Positions 23,113 through 33,690 of a stretch of DNA of 64,000 nucleotides are shown in pieces. The DNA comes from Hedera helix (lineage: Eukaryota > Streptophyta > Magnoliopsida > Apiales > Araliaceae). The stretch's first letter is position 1, and each line of letters begins with the position of its first letter. The position numbers and the translations under genes are program-made. Below the pieces are notes generated by a model, which was given only the letters and a program-made list of their open reading frames with translations, made no database searches and was not told the origin of the DNA. The stretch spans positions 30,508,773 through 30,572,772 of the forward strand of contig OX359278.1 in the NCBI GenBank assembly GCA_947179155.2. Direction: 5' to 3'.

Positions 23113-25431
23113 CTACTTTGTCAGTCTTTCCACAATCACCCATACAGTATCGTATCCTTTTTTAGTAGTTGGAAGTCCTACCACGAAATCCATGGTAATA
23201 TGTTCCCACTTCCATTCGGGAATTTCAAGAGGTCGTAGCAGTCCGCTTGGCTTCTGATGCTCAGCTTTGATTCGCTGACACATCAAGCACCGACTTACAT
23301 AATCCGCAATTTCTCGTTTCATGTTTGGCCACCAAAAATACTTTCGTAAATCTTGGTACATTTTCTTACTTCCTAGATGAATCGAGAATTTTGAATTATA
23401 TGCTTCCTGGAATATCTCTTCTTTCAATTCAGATACTGCTGGTATCCAGATTCGCCCCTCAAATTTGAGAATTCCATTACTATCTATTTGAAATTTTACT
23501 TCATCACTTGGTGTAACCCTATTCCTTACTCGGGTACAATCATCATTTGCTAATTGGGCTTCCTTCACCTTCTCTAACAATGTCGGTTGCATTTTTAAAA
23601 CAAATAGCATCTCATCTACTTCGGAGGGATACTTCACTTCAATTTCTAACTTTGTCATCTCATGAATTAGTTTATCCTGAACAGTTAATTTCATCAACTT
23701 TTCTCTTTTCTTTCTACTTAAAGCATCTGCTACTACATTAGTTTTTCCTGGATGGTAGAGGATTTCACGATCATAATCTTTTATCAATTTCAACCACCTC
23801 CACTGACGTATATTCAACTCCTTTTGCATGAAGATATATTTCAGACTCTTATGGTCTGTATATATTTCACATTTCTCCCCATAGAGGTAATGTTTCCATA
23901 TCTTCAATGCAAAGACTACTGCTGCCAATTCCAAATCATGCGTCGAATACCCCTTCTCATAATCTTTCAACCGTCGTGATGCATATGCAATAACCTTGCT
24001 GTTCTGCATAAGCACACAACCTAATCCTTTATGAGAGGCATCACTGTATACCACAAAATTTCCTGTTTCATCAGGTAAAGCCAACACCGGAGCTTCGCTT
24101 AGCCTTTTCTTTAACTCACAAAAACTTTCTTCACATTTATCTGTCCACACAAACTTTACAGACTTTCTAGTTAAATTGGTTAGCGAAGTTGCTATCTTAG
24201 AAAAATCTTGAATAAATCGTTGATAATAACCCGCTAGACCCAAGAAACTTCTCACCTCTATTGGAGTCTTTGGCTGTTCCCAATTAATTACAGCTTCAAC
24301 TTTTATAGGATCCACATAAATTCCATCTTTATCAATAATATGACCCAAAAAGTGAACTCTTTCCAACCAGAATTCACATTTTGAGAATTTAGCATATAAC
24401 TTTTCTTTTCTCAAAGTTTCCAGCACTATCTTTAAATGATCTGCATGTTTTTCCTGAGACTTGGAATATACTAAGATATCATCTATGAACACCACTACAA
24501 ATTTATCCAAATAGGGTTTAAAAATCCTATTCATCATATCCATGAATGCCACTGGGGCATTCGTCAATCCAAACGGCATCACTAGAAACTCGTAATGACC
24601 ATAACGAGTTCTGAATGCTGTTTTTGGTACATCATCCCTTCTTATTCTCAGTTGATGATACCCTGACCGAAGATCAATCTTTGAAAAATATTTTGCTCCC
24701 TTTAACTGATCAAAAAGATCATCAATCCTTGGCAAAGGGTATTTATTCTTGATGGCCATCTTATTTAACTCTCTATAATCAATACACAATCGTAAAGTTC
24801 CATTCTTCTTCTTAACAAATAGCATTGGTGCTCCCCATGGAGACACACTCGGCTGAATAAACTTCTTATCTAATAGCTTCTGTAGTTGCTTCATCAACTC
24901 TTTCATTTCCACTGGAGCCATTCTATACGGAGCCTTAGATATTGGACCAGTTCCTAGTGCTAAATCAATCATAAACTTGATTTCCCGATCTGGTGGAAGA
25001 CCAGGTAAGTCATCCGAAAACACATCGAGAAATTCGTTCACTACCGATATGTTCTCTATTTTCATTTCCCCTTTTTGGGTATCCATCACATATGTTAAGT
25101 ATCTCGTGCCTCCCTTCCTTAACGTCTTTCTAACTTGCATGACTGACAGACAACTAAATTGTCTCGGTAATTTACTACCATAAAATACTACTTTCGACTT
25201 TTTGGGAGTTTGTAAAGTTACACACTTCCTCTGACAATCAATCATGGCCTTATGGTTATACAACCAGCCCATTCCTAAAATGACGTCAAATTTTCCAAGA
25301 CGTATCGAAATTAAATCCACATATGACTTATGCTTTCTTATCAATATAGGACAATGCTTATGTACATGATTAACATGTATCACTTCTTTGTTTGCAATCT
25401 CTATATTCAAGGGTTGTGTCCAATTTTTCAT
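23113..25431 (-). CDS. Pol of Y: reverse transcriptase, RNase H and integrase N-terminal part (772 codons)
   Basis: Longest intact frame in the window. Order: end of protease domain, RT with [48 protein letters not shown] and the active-site motif FIDDILVYS; connection; RNase H with [15 protein letters not shown] and [11 protein letters not shown]; linker ending in [10 protein letters not shown]; integrase H2C2 zinc region with HLGSKKMYQ and [11 protein letters not shown]; and the first catalytic Asp in [13 protein letters not shown]. All key RT and RNase H residues I can check are present. Upstream it is out of frame with protease; downstream a TAG ends it within integrase. It copies element RNA into DNA in cytoplasmic particles. 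The first Met is internal, since pol is normally made from a gag-pol polyprotein. Confidence 0.95.
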   Translation of the reverse strand: MKNWTQPLNIEIANKEVIHVNHVHKHCPILIRKHKSYVDLISIRLGKFDVILGMGWLYNHKAMIDCQRKCVTLQTPKKSKVVFYGSKLPRQFSCLSVMQVRKTLRKGGTRYLTYVMDTQKGEMKIENISVVNEFLDVFSDDLPGLPPDREIKFMIDLALGTGPISKAPYRMAPVEMKELMKQLQKLLDKKFIQPSVSPWGAPMLFVKKKNGTLRLCIDYRELNKMAIKNKYPLPRIDDLFDQLKGAKYFSKIDLRSGYHQLRIRRDDVPKTAFRTRYGHYEFLVMPFGLTNAPVAFMDMMNRIFKPYLDKFVVVFIDDILVYSKSQEKHADHLKIVLETLRKEKLYAKFSKCEFWLERVHFLGHIIDKDGIYVDPIKVEAVINWEQPKTPIEVRSFLGLAGYYQRFIQDFSKIATSLTNLTRKSVKFVWTDKCEESFCELKKRLSEAPVLALPDETGNFVVYSDASHKGLGCVLMQNSKVIAYASRRLKDYEKGYSTHDLELAAVVFALKIWKHYLYGEKCEIYTDHKSLKYIFMQKELNIRQWRWLKLIKDYDREILYHPGKTNVVADALSRKKREKLMKLTVQDKLIHEMTKLEIEVKYPSEVDEMLFVLKMQPTLLEKVKEAQLANDDCTRVRNRVTPSDEVKFQIDSNGILKFEGRIWIPAVSELKEEIFQEAYNSKFSIHLGSKKMYQDLRKYFWWPNMKREIADYVSRCLMCQRIKAEHQKPSGLLRPLEIPEWKWEHITMDFVVGLPTTKKGYDTVWVIVERLTK

Positions 25432-25683
25432 GGTTCAACCCTAGTCTTCTAGCAAATTCATCAGATATAAAAGAGCACGTAGCACCCGAATCAAAAAGCA
25501 CATATACATTAGTATTGCAAACTAAAATGGTACCTGATACCACATCTTTAGATTTTTCTACATCTTGCACCGTCATGTTAAAGGCTCGGGCAGTAGGACG
25601 ACTTGGTTGAGCTGATGAAGGAAATGTCAGCTTCCCTCCAGTGTTTGCTACTTTCACTCCACTCGTTACCTCCATCATCTTCT
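25370..25683 (-). pseudogene. Aspartic protease of Y
   Basis: The frame includes YVLFDSGATCSFIS, the DSG active site of a retroviral-type aspartic protease that cuts the gag-pol polyprotein. The frame breaks around 25430: residues after LNHEK are read in one frame here and the expected sequence continues in the frame of the 772-codon pol piece. Upstream it follows the gag zinc knuckle without a stop. Confidence 0.85.
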
Positions 25684-26690
25684 TTGGACAATTTCGAGCA
25701 AAATGGTTTGCCGCTCCACAGTTAAAACATCATGTCTTCTTTAATTTTGGGTAATCTGGTGCAACGTGTCCTTCTTATTGGCACTTATAACAAACCTTCT
25801 TCCCCTTCAAACAAACCCCTAAATGATTCTTCCCACAATTACTACACGGTTCGATTTTCTTCTTAACATCTCCGAATTTGTTTCCGGAGGTGTTGGTACT
25901 ACCACTCCACATTTTCTTACTAGGAGGGTTGGTACTACTACCACTTCCCCCTTGGAATCTCCTTCATTTTTCCTTTTCTTTTGTTCTTGATGGTATTTTG
26001 TAATAGCTTCATTATCTCCCTCAGCCAAGATTGCTTTTTCCAATACATTAGCGTATGTTGTTGTCTGAAATATATTCACCTTGCTATAGATCAAGGGCTT
26101 CAATCCCTGTTCAAATCTTTTAGCTTTCCGTTCTTCTGTACTGACCTGGTATGGAGCAAACCAGGCCAATTCATTAAACTTGGCTGCATACTCAGTTACT
26201 GACATGTTATTCTTCTTTAATTCCAAAAACTAAATTTCTAACGTATTCTGCATACTAGTTGGAAAATAATTTTTGAAAAACAGTTCCTTAAACCTCTTCC
26301 AAGGAACTATTTCTCCCGCCTCTCTATTCCAATTTGCTTGCCACCAGTGGGCAGCCTCTCCTTTCATCATGAAGGTTGCAAAAGCAGTCTTCTGCTACTC
26401 TACTACCCTAACCACCTCAAAAACCCTCTCCATTTCCATAATCCAAGTTTGAGCTTCTATAGGATTTATAGAGCCCTTAAATTCTGGTGGCCCAGCTACT
26501 TTAAAATTTGCAAAGTGAGGGGGTTGGGTATTTTGTTTAGCAATAACTGTGTTCCTATTTTGCATTGCTCCGGTTAATAAGTCTACTAACCTCTGTACCA
26601 AATCCACTGGGGCTGTTTCTGGTTCTGATCTTGTACCTGTCCCAGTGATTTCATTCACTAATTCCTCTAGTGCTCGTCTAGCAGGCCTAC
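25684..26690 (-). pseudogene. Gag of Y (capsid and nucleocapsid), broken
   Basis: Starts around PPKRGRPARRALEELVNEIT (near 26690; the codon before it is TAG, where a Met might be expected). The capsid region has QTWIMEMERVFEV (26658-26395), then WWQANW, then SVTEYAAKFNELAWFAPY and RFEQGLKPLIYSKV (26226-25819). A first knuckle region, CYKCQ followed by a stop and then GHVAPDY, has lost its last Cys. A second, CFNCGAANHFARNC at about 25730-25688, is an intact CCHC zinc knuckle. Several stops (near 26394 and 26230, and at 25818) separate the pieces. Gag packages element RNA in virus-like particles. Confidence 0.88.
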
Positions 26691-26920
26691 CTCTCTTTGG
26701 CGGCTATATTTATTGGACAGAATTGAAAATTAGCAATTTATATCAAAACATACTTCATAACACTACCATTCATATATTTACATTAATTAATAGCCAACTA
26801 TTTTACAAGATACATACATACCCCAAGTCACATATACGTCCTATTCATCTATCACACTTCTACTATTTACATAAACACAAGTATATATATATATATATAT
26901 ATATATATCCCAACATCACA
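26691..26920 (-). other. Spacer between 5' frame and gag of Y, with (TA)n
   Basis: No coding frame. A TA dinucleotide run occupies about 26882-26908. The gag-proximal end on the minus strand is pyrimidine-containing and ends ...AATATAG directly before CCGCCAAAG, which looks like a 3' splice site. An intron here is possible, but no convincing GT donor is seen on the upstream side. Confidence 0.4.
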
Positions 26921-27690
26921 CTATCCCACATTCCATGGATTCATTGCTCTTCTCATTGCTTCCTCGTACTCTTGTATTATAATATTGATCGCCACAACGC
27001 GATCAATGTCTCGCCAATATTGGCCATCTTCCACTCGAAAATTTCGAATCCAATTTTGTGCTCTTTCAGATGCGCACTTAAAGGTGTACTCCATATCATC
27101 CATCCTTACCTGTTTAGCCCTCACCTCATTTTCTGTGAAGCCTACTTGTCTGGTTGCTCTGCCCCAAGCGAGCTCAATCCTCATACGATCTGTCATCTCT
27201 CTATTCAACCTATCAACGAGGATCTATCTTTTTGTAGACAGCTCTGTTATTCTATGTTAAGCTTGGGCTAGTTTATTTACCGCCTCATTTTTCCGTTGGG
27301 TGAAGACCTGGAGTTCTTTCTTTCTTTGTTGTGACACAACGTTTTGAGCTAAAGCTGGGCTTCTAACTCATGTACTTGGTGTGTAAGATCAGCCACCTGA
27401 ATCTCTAAACCATTTATAGTGTCTATGGCATTAGCTATTAATTCTTCATTTGGGTCTAAGTTTTCATGCGGAGTACCTTCAAAAGACCTTCCTAATTCCT
27501 CTTCTTCTTCATGATTTACTTCCATAGGTTCTTCTGGTTCAAGGTCCGGTCCATACTCCGACCTTGGCACAGATACTGGTGGACTAGCAACCACCCGCTC
27601 AGGTACTACATGTATATCCGTAACTTCTTCCTCTTCGAACCTAGCCCCACTTGGTTCACCTGCTTCTGAAATCCTATAAAACAACAACAC
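26921..27690 (-). pseudogene. Extra 5' reading frame of Y (acidic N-terminus, coiled-coil), unknown function
   Basis: Between the primer site and gag, the minus strand holds about 250 codons in two or three frames. The N-terminal 113 residues (27690-27349) are Glu/Pro-rich (FEEEEVTDIHVVPERVV, PDLEPEEPMEVNHEEEEE) and end in heptad-like IQVADLTHQVHELEAQL. After a frame change, QRKKELQVFTQRKNEAV and, at 27208-26921, NREMTDRMRIELAW to AMRRAMNPWNVG continue as a charged helical segment. A stop ends it at 26921. I do not recognise it as gag, pol or a host domain. The sequence just before the Met ends TTTTATAG, which could be a splice acceptor. It may be an element-encoded accessory frame or a 5' extension of gag. 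Confidence 0.55.
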
Positions 27691-27872
27691 AATAACCCTC
27701 TATTAACGTTAATCAAACAATTACATAATAACTTTTTAAATACCACATAATTTATTGACTTTTGGACCGCCTAAATTCCCTACTTCCTTTTTTCTTAAAC
27801 TCGATTTGAGTTGCTTACTTATATCTAGGTTTTGTACTAAGATTTTCCCCCACCTATAGTCTTAAACCCTTT
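27691..27872 (-). other. Untranslated leader of Y
   Basis: About 180 bases between the primer site and the 5' frame. No frame supported. It includes an A/G-rich stretch near 27785-27795 on the minus strand. Confidence 0.5.
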
Positions 27873-27885
27873 GGCTCTGATACCA
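27873..27885 (-). other. Primer binding site of Y (tRNA-iMet)
   Basis: Minus strand TGGTATCAGAGCC, exact complement of the initiator-Met tRNA 3' end, three bases after the LTR end AGTCACA at 27889. Confidence 0.93.
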
Positions 27886-27899
27886 TCCTGTGACTCCCC

Positions 27900-27942
27900 C
27901 AAATTCGAGGATCAAGTTCGGGCTTCTTGATCCTCGAATTTG
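27900..27942 (-). promoter_or_regulatory. Perfect 17-bp inverted repeat near the end of Y's 5' LTR
   Basis: Arms CAAATTCGAGGATCAAG (27900-27916) and CTTGATCCTCGAATTTG (27926-27942) pair perfectly around a nine-base loop, eleven bases from the LTR end. In the left LTR one arm is shortened. T has a related, imperfect hairpin at 60825-60853. Confidence 0.8.
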
Positions 27943-28246
27943 GTGCTCACTGTTCATACATTCTACTTTCATTTACCGCTACTCCAAATTTCTAATAATA
28001 TATATTACGTCCATTCATATTCAAGTTAATACAAAATATACCTACTAAACCCCCAGGGTCATCAACCTTTACATACATACAACATTACTAGGATAAGTAT
28101 TCCACATCTACAGTCACAAAATGGATCTAAAACTGCCAGCGGGGAACAATTCATCATTTCTTCATTCTGACATCTTTCTTTTTCCTTCGACTTTCTTATT
28201 TATACCTTCAAATTTAACATCTTTGTCCGTGTCACATTAATCGGGC

Positions 28247-28275
28247 AAGAATGAGTAACTGAAGTGCTCAGCAAG
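28247..28275 (-). promoter_or_regulatory. Conserved LTR hairpin TGAGC/GCTCA (Y 5' LTR)
   Basis: Minus strand CTTGCTGAGCACTTCAG, then TTACTCATTCTTG; one base of the distal arm has changed compared with the copy at 9741-9770. Confidence 0.55.
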
Positions 28276-29259
28276 TATAATGAATTGAATAATAATGCAG
28301 AATGATGAAAAAGAATTTATAACAATAACGTAACATGATCTCATTTCAAATGGAAGAAAATAACTGAATAACACTGATAAGACCATAAAACTTTAAACCC
28401 GTACTCGAGGTGATCGGTCTTTCGTACCTATAACTGTCCACATCATATTACCGCATATAGCGGAGTATCGGAATTTAAAGCATCTGACAAGCTAAATCCC
28501 CTGAAATAGGGTTGTTCATCTCAATTTCTAAGAGTCTGCACCAAAACAATTTGGTTTGGCTCAGCACTTAACAATAAAGAGTAATTTAAAATTCAATTGT
28601 ATCAAAAGTCTAGCCGGACAATTGACATAAACTCATAATCATCAATTCACTAATCAAAAATTATGATTCGTTAAAATTTTCATCTAAGAAGGAATGTGAA
28701 TAACCACAGGGACTTTCAATTTTTATTGAACAGTTACAACATCAATTGAAATCAATATTCAAGAAAGTCGAATAATGATAACACTTGGGAAATAGAACTT
28801 AATTGAGATTTTAATATCTAGCATATAATAAATGGTTCAAGATTAGGGTTTAGGAACTTGCCTCGATGTTCGATTATTAAATTAACGTTTAATTATCCTT
28901 TTTTGGACAACCTATAATAATAACATAATCAAATAATAATAATTTAGTAACCTATGATATTAATTTATGTAATTAATATCACTTACAAAATAAATATTCT
29001 ACCCGTCAGATCTATATTGGTGTTTATAATTAATTATAACCTAATTTGGTTATTTAATTTAATCATGTCCTTTTTATGTCTTCATATATAAAGCGCTTAA
29101 TTATTAATTAGAATTATTCCTCAAAATTGAAAATTTGTTAAATTTAATTTATAAAATATTTTTATATATTTTTTTGATTTTATATAATTTTTTAAACATT
29201 TATTTTAATTAAATTAAATTCCAATGGCAATCCTTAATTATTCTGAAAATCGAAACCGG

Positions 29260-29480
29260 TGGCAAAACCGTAATTACGTGGAAAATTCTCGGTCGCGCAT
29301 GGCGCGCGTCCCCCCCCCCCCCCCCCCTGCCAGCCAAACGACGTTGTTTGGCCCCTTGTATCCGGAAAATTGGTCGCCACGCATGGCGCGACCCTGACTT
29401 CCGTCCCCGAAACGACGTCGTTTAACTCCTGGTTCCAGAAAAAAAAAAATGGCCTCCGCGCAATGCGCGGGCGACCTTAT
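29260..29480. other. GC-rich palindromic island in Y's 5' LTR
   Basis: On the plus strand the words run ACCGGTGGCAAAACCG (29256-29270), CGCGCATGGCGCGCG, a C run (29311-29327), AACGACGTTGTTTGG, CGCATGGCGCG, AAACGACGTCGTTT (29410-29423) and CGCGCAATGCGCGGG (29457-29471). The same words, in similar order, occur in Z's LTR, where they lie in sense rather than antisense to the element. Confidence 0.8.
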
Positions 29481-30253
29481 TTTGTTTTTTCTTCTTCTTT
29501 CGTTAACAGTAACCAAACACAACCATTTTACACCATTTTGATTTTTATTTTCCATATCATAACTACTCTAAACATCATATAATCCATCAATATACATCTA
29601 AAAATTATATAGAACAATTATCTAATTATTTACTAATTTTTCACAAAATTATTTTATCACCAAAAATACAAAAATAGTCCAAATAAATAGGTTTTATACC
29701 TTCCAAAAGCTTGATAATTCTTTAATGAAGCTTGATAAACCCCTTGTTGGCAGAAAAAATTTTCCTCTTGATGGTGGTGGTGGTGCTCGGTGATGGTGAT
29801 GGTGATGGTGGAGGAAGAGAAGAGAAATATGAACTATGATGGTTTTGTTTTGTGATGGCTTTGTATTGTTTTATTATTATTCTTCCACATATAAGCTTGA
29901 ATTGATTAAATAAGTTTGTTTACATTATCATGTCCAAATCCACCGACTTAGAGTTAAGTCGGTAAAAATATCATGCACCGCTCCTTAATTTAATACATTA
30001 TGTAATTTTTTCGTGTAATAAATATTTTATATAATGTAAAATGATTTATGAATAATATTTATATATTTTTAGGGTACCTTATTTCATAAATTTTGTACAC
30101 GCATAATGACATGCATGTAATTATATGAGGTACTTCATCCTTCCAAACTTAATAAAATTAAATTTTTCACGTTTCAACTTTGTTACATATACATTACGTA
30201 AACATTCATGTATTTTCTATTACTACATAATATATACATATATCAATTATTAT

Positions 30254-30256
<3 letters not shown>

Positions 30257-30292
<36 letters not shown>
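30257..30292. repeat. (AC)n microsatellite in Y's 5' LTR
   Basis: About 18 AC units. Confidence 0.9.
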
Positions 30293-30294
<2 letters not shown>

Positions 30295-30922
30295 TATGTG
30301 TTATAATAATTTCTTTCATATATTTAAATCACAAAAATATTAAATCTCATAAAAATAGAAATAATTCTATTTTACATTAACACAATTTATCTTATTAAAA
30401 ATAAGAATTATTCATATTTATTTATTATTCTTGTTCACTATTTCATTTATTTTATATAAACTATATCATACAATATTGTATAATTTATATAATTATAACC
30501 TTTTCCTTAACAAATTTATTTTCTTGTATAAATTATATATTTACTCTCATATAATTTATATAATCATACATTCCTTTATATTTAATTATATTTCCTTATA
30601 TAGAATATATATAATTTATTACTATATATTTTATATAATTAGTTACTCTTCTTAATAATTCCCAAAATTCCCTATAATAATTAATTAATCTATAATCAAT
30701 AATTTTGACCTTGTTAATTCTCTCATTAACTTTTAATTTAATTTAGGATTAATTTCCAATATTAATTCCCATTTTATTGACACAATTCATCAAAATTAGT
30801 AATCGTAACAATAAAGTTTATATATATATATATATATATATAATTTACACAATTCACATTACCTATCTAGTTTAAATAATTAAAATACACACATTTTATT
30901 TATTTAAATTTTTTACACGTTA

Positions 30923-32727
30923 TAATAACCTGGATATTATATGTCATATATGAGTTATATGAACTATGTCAAGTGTTAGAATGAAGGTTTAAAGCTTATA
31001 GCAAAAAATCGCAAAGTTGGTAAAAGTTGGTTTTGAAGTTGAAAAAAATTCCAAGTCTAGAAATGTGTTGAACAGCCCTTCTATGGGCTAATGTATCAAT
31101 GATTTTAAAGAGCCAAATGAGTCAAGTAGTATTTTTGTAAAATACTAGGTAGTAAGGTCTAGATGTGGTCTAAATTTGAGCTCAATTGGATGTAAGACGA
31201 AGGAGTTAAAAATCGACAAAGGTAGTGCAAAAATCAGAATTTGCCGATTCTGAACATTGTGCCCCAGCACAATGTTTTGTACTAAACATTGCGCTGGGGC
31301 CCAAATGAATTGTTCATGGCTGAGGAGATTTCGCGACCAGTGAGCTCTGATGGTGCCGGGGCGAGATCGCTCTGCATTTGAAAAAAATTTAAGCTTCCAA
31401 AAAGCTATATTTTGATATGGGATGATAGAAACAAGTTATATGAACTCTATAATTGATAAAAATGGTCAATGTAAAGGGTGTTAAAGTATAATGAAATGAT
31501 GAATGACATAGTATAACATGCCTAAAGCTAAGTCAAACCATGTTATGGGTTAAGTAAAAGGTTGGGAGCAAGCTAGGATGTCTTATTAACCTATGTAAGG
31601 TGTAATACATCAAATGTGAAATGATTAGAGACGAATGGTTGTGTAATTACGGATTGAGTTTAACAAAGACTATTAAGTTATGATCCTATAATGATGAATA
31701 TAGATTGTATGTTTTTAGATAAGGTTTAAACAAGCAACCTGAGTTAAGGAAGGATAGCAGGGCCAAGCGAGGCGACAAAGGTTAAGTAAATAAAAGCGTA
31801 CAGGCAAGTTCTTCAGACTTAAGTGTAGTATATGTTCTATGTGAACTACGTGATAGTAAATGAGTTGAAATGTGCCCTATGTGCAATTATGTGGTTTAAT
31901 TGCTAAATGAATTGCATGACATTAAGCATAACATATTAAGAAAAAGGTTGCATGACGCATATTATCAACTGCGAGCATGAAATGTGCTATCTGATTAACT
32001 TGCTGAGCTTCATACTCATTCTTGCTATGAACTAACGTTTCAGGTACAGTACAAGAAGGCCGGAGGTTCCGGTGTAGCTAGGGTAAAGAATGTGAACAAA
32101 TGGGTCAGTATGAGGAAATTTGATATATGTAATTTGTCAAACCATAATTGTAACAAGAGAGTAAATGGTCTGTAAATCCATGGAATTAAATGTTAATGTA
32201 TGTATTATTTGGAGGAATGATATAAAGGATAAGATAAATGTATTATTGATAGTCAAGTTATACATGTGATAAACTTGTATGTATGGTACAGAATTATGTA
32301 AACAGGTATAAGCAAATAAGATCATGTTTGATACATGTATAGTTAAATAGGGCCATGTATGAATATTTCATGACGAATTTTTATTTACATGTTATGAAAC
32401 TCATGAATATATATATTTATTTATGAAATGATAATAGATTAGGTCATAATTAATTAATATTTGACCTAAGTTCTAATGATTGATAAATGAACGTTGCGAT
32501 CCTGAGGCAGATAAGGGATGTAAGATAAAATGTTATAAAATATAAAAAAAATATAGACCGTATTTATGGTCAATTAAAAAGGTGTTAAAGGATTAATGGT
32601 TAAGTTTATCGCACGAGATTGCCGTAAATATATTTTATGACTATAAAAATGGATTTAAAGTTAATGATTATGTAATCCAGATATAAATGGATAGAATTAA
32701 GGAAGGTCAGGATCTCAGGGCGTTACA
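30923..32727 (+). mobile_element. Solo LTR X, right part
   Basis: Continuation of X after Y. No gene. A GC-rich island at 31230-31380 holds a perfect inverted repeat, AACATTGTGC and GCACAATGTT (about 31253-31276), then GTACTAAACATTGCGC, a word shared with V and with C's leader. The TGAGC hairpin lies near 32001-32025. It ends CAGGGCGTTACA at 32727, followed by the target duplication. Confidence 0.8.
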
Positions 32728-32732
32728 ACTAA
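32728..32732. repeat. Target-site duplication of X, right copy (ACTAA)
   Basis: Exact match to 6974-6978. Confidence 0.9.
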
Positions 32733-33690
32733 TTCCCTTTATATATGTTATAGTCCACTCGATTGTAGTTTTGAACTATCACAACACTTTCAATAACTTT
32801 TTCTCTTATGCTTCATCAAGTGATGCTGAGATAATAACTGGTAATGTAGAAGACTCACCCAAATAATAGTATCGCAAATGATTCGGTAACTGCTTTAACT
32901 CCAAAACTGGTGACTCTTCTATTAACGTCTTTACATGGATGGTTGGCTTTTCTTCTCAATCTAAGGACTCATACATCTTTGCAAATTGAAAATATGGTGG
33001 TGCTGTATTCAACACTTTCAGATACTCAAATGAAGCCAAAAAGTTTGTCGCTTTCAGATTAGTCAAAGCTTTTTCAAGTGGATCCTTCCGCAAACTATCT
33101 TCAAAAACTTTCTCCACCACTACCTCAAACCAATCTATCTTGAAGCATTCTTTAACCTCCTTTGGGAATTTTATGGCTTTAGAAACGATGAGTGTTACTT
33201 CTTGGTCGTGAACCCTCATGGTTAATTCTCTTTTTAGCACATCTATTAGAGTTATACCTGTAGCCAAAAATAGACGCCCAAGGATGATTGAAATTTCTTT
33301 ATCTTCTTCACAATCTAACACTATGAAATCTGTCGGAAAAATAAACTTGTCGACCTTTACTAAAATGTCCTCCACTATCCCCCTTGGGTAAGTTAATGGT
33401 CGATCAGCTAGTTGTAAAGTGACATTGATTGACTTATCTTCCTTTAGACCCAATTGTTGGTAGATTGATAACGGCATCAAATTGATACTAGCCCCTAAAT
33501 TGCACAAAGCCCTTCTAAAATTTTTATCTCCATTAGTGTAAGGTATTATAAAGCTACCTGGATCTCTGAGTTTATGTGGTAGTTTTTCTAACAGAATCGC
33601 ACTACACTCCTCTGTGAGTGCAATGGTTTTAAAGTCTTCAAGCTCCTCTTTCTCGATAGAATCTCCTTCATGAATTTCATATAGCTTAGC
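32733..33690 (-). pseudogene. Protease segment of A pol
   Basis: The frame 33507-32956 reads as an Athila-type aspartic protease: ASINLMPLSIYQQLGL, VTLQLADRPLTYPRGIVED, VKVDKFIFPTDFIVLD and IILGRLFLATG. The active-site region reads CNLGAS, where B and the family have CDLGAS, so the catalytic Asp is now Asn. The segment continues downstream with PNHLRYYYLGESSTLPVIIS and ends at 32733 inside the linker to RT, where X was inserted. The next codons of the same linker appear at 6973. Confidence 0.88.

Larger units (their letters stand above)
9397..30917 (-). mobile_element. Element Y: chromodomain Ty3 (Tekay/Del-like) retrotransposon, interrupted by W
   Basis: Minus-strand element inserted in X. 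Its 5' LTR is 30917-27889, its primer site (TGGTATCAGAGCC, tRNA-iMet) lies at 27873-27885, followed by an extra 5' frame (27690-26921), gag (about 26690-25684), protease, and a pol with RT, RNase H, integrase and chromodomain (25431-22150). The 3' LTR at 9397-11554 is incomplete because W interrupts it. Flanking bases CGTCA (9392-9396) and CGTTA (30918-30922) are a 4/5 match for a target duplication. Y is the best preserved element here, but stops, a gag-pol frame break and the lost end of its 3' LTR make it non-autonomous. Confidence 0.88.
27889..30917 (-). mobile_element. 5' LTR of Y (3.03 kb)
   Basis: TG...CA ends (TGTGACTCCCCC at left, TTTTTTACA at right). 27889-29965 matches the left LTR; 29966-30917 has no partner because W and a deletion removed it. 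Placing the right edge at 30917 is supported by CGTTA following, against CGTCA before 9397. It contains the terminal hairpin (27900-27942), conserved TGAGC hairpin (28247-28275), GC island (29260-29480, with a C run of about 19), an (AC)n tract (30257-30292), a (TA)n tract (30818-30842) and very AT-rich DNA from 30000 to 30900. Confidence 0.8.

Noticed and set aside
29274..29582. Open frames on both strands across Y's GC island
   Set aside because: They reflect high CpG content and a poly-C run whose length differs between the two LTRs, which would shift the frame.
29966..29973. Alternative right edge of Y's 5' LTR at about 29968 with TCATG as target duplication
   Set aside because: TCATG matches at 9394-9398, but this edge lacks the TG...CA ends and the pairing with the left LTR stops there only because W interrupts it. 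The edge at 30917 gives canonical ends and a 4/5 duplication. Not fully excluded.
30125..30655. Two plus-strand frames rich in Tyr/Ile
   Set aside because: Translations of (AC)n and AT-rich LTR sequence.
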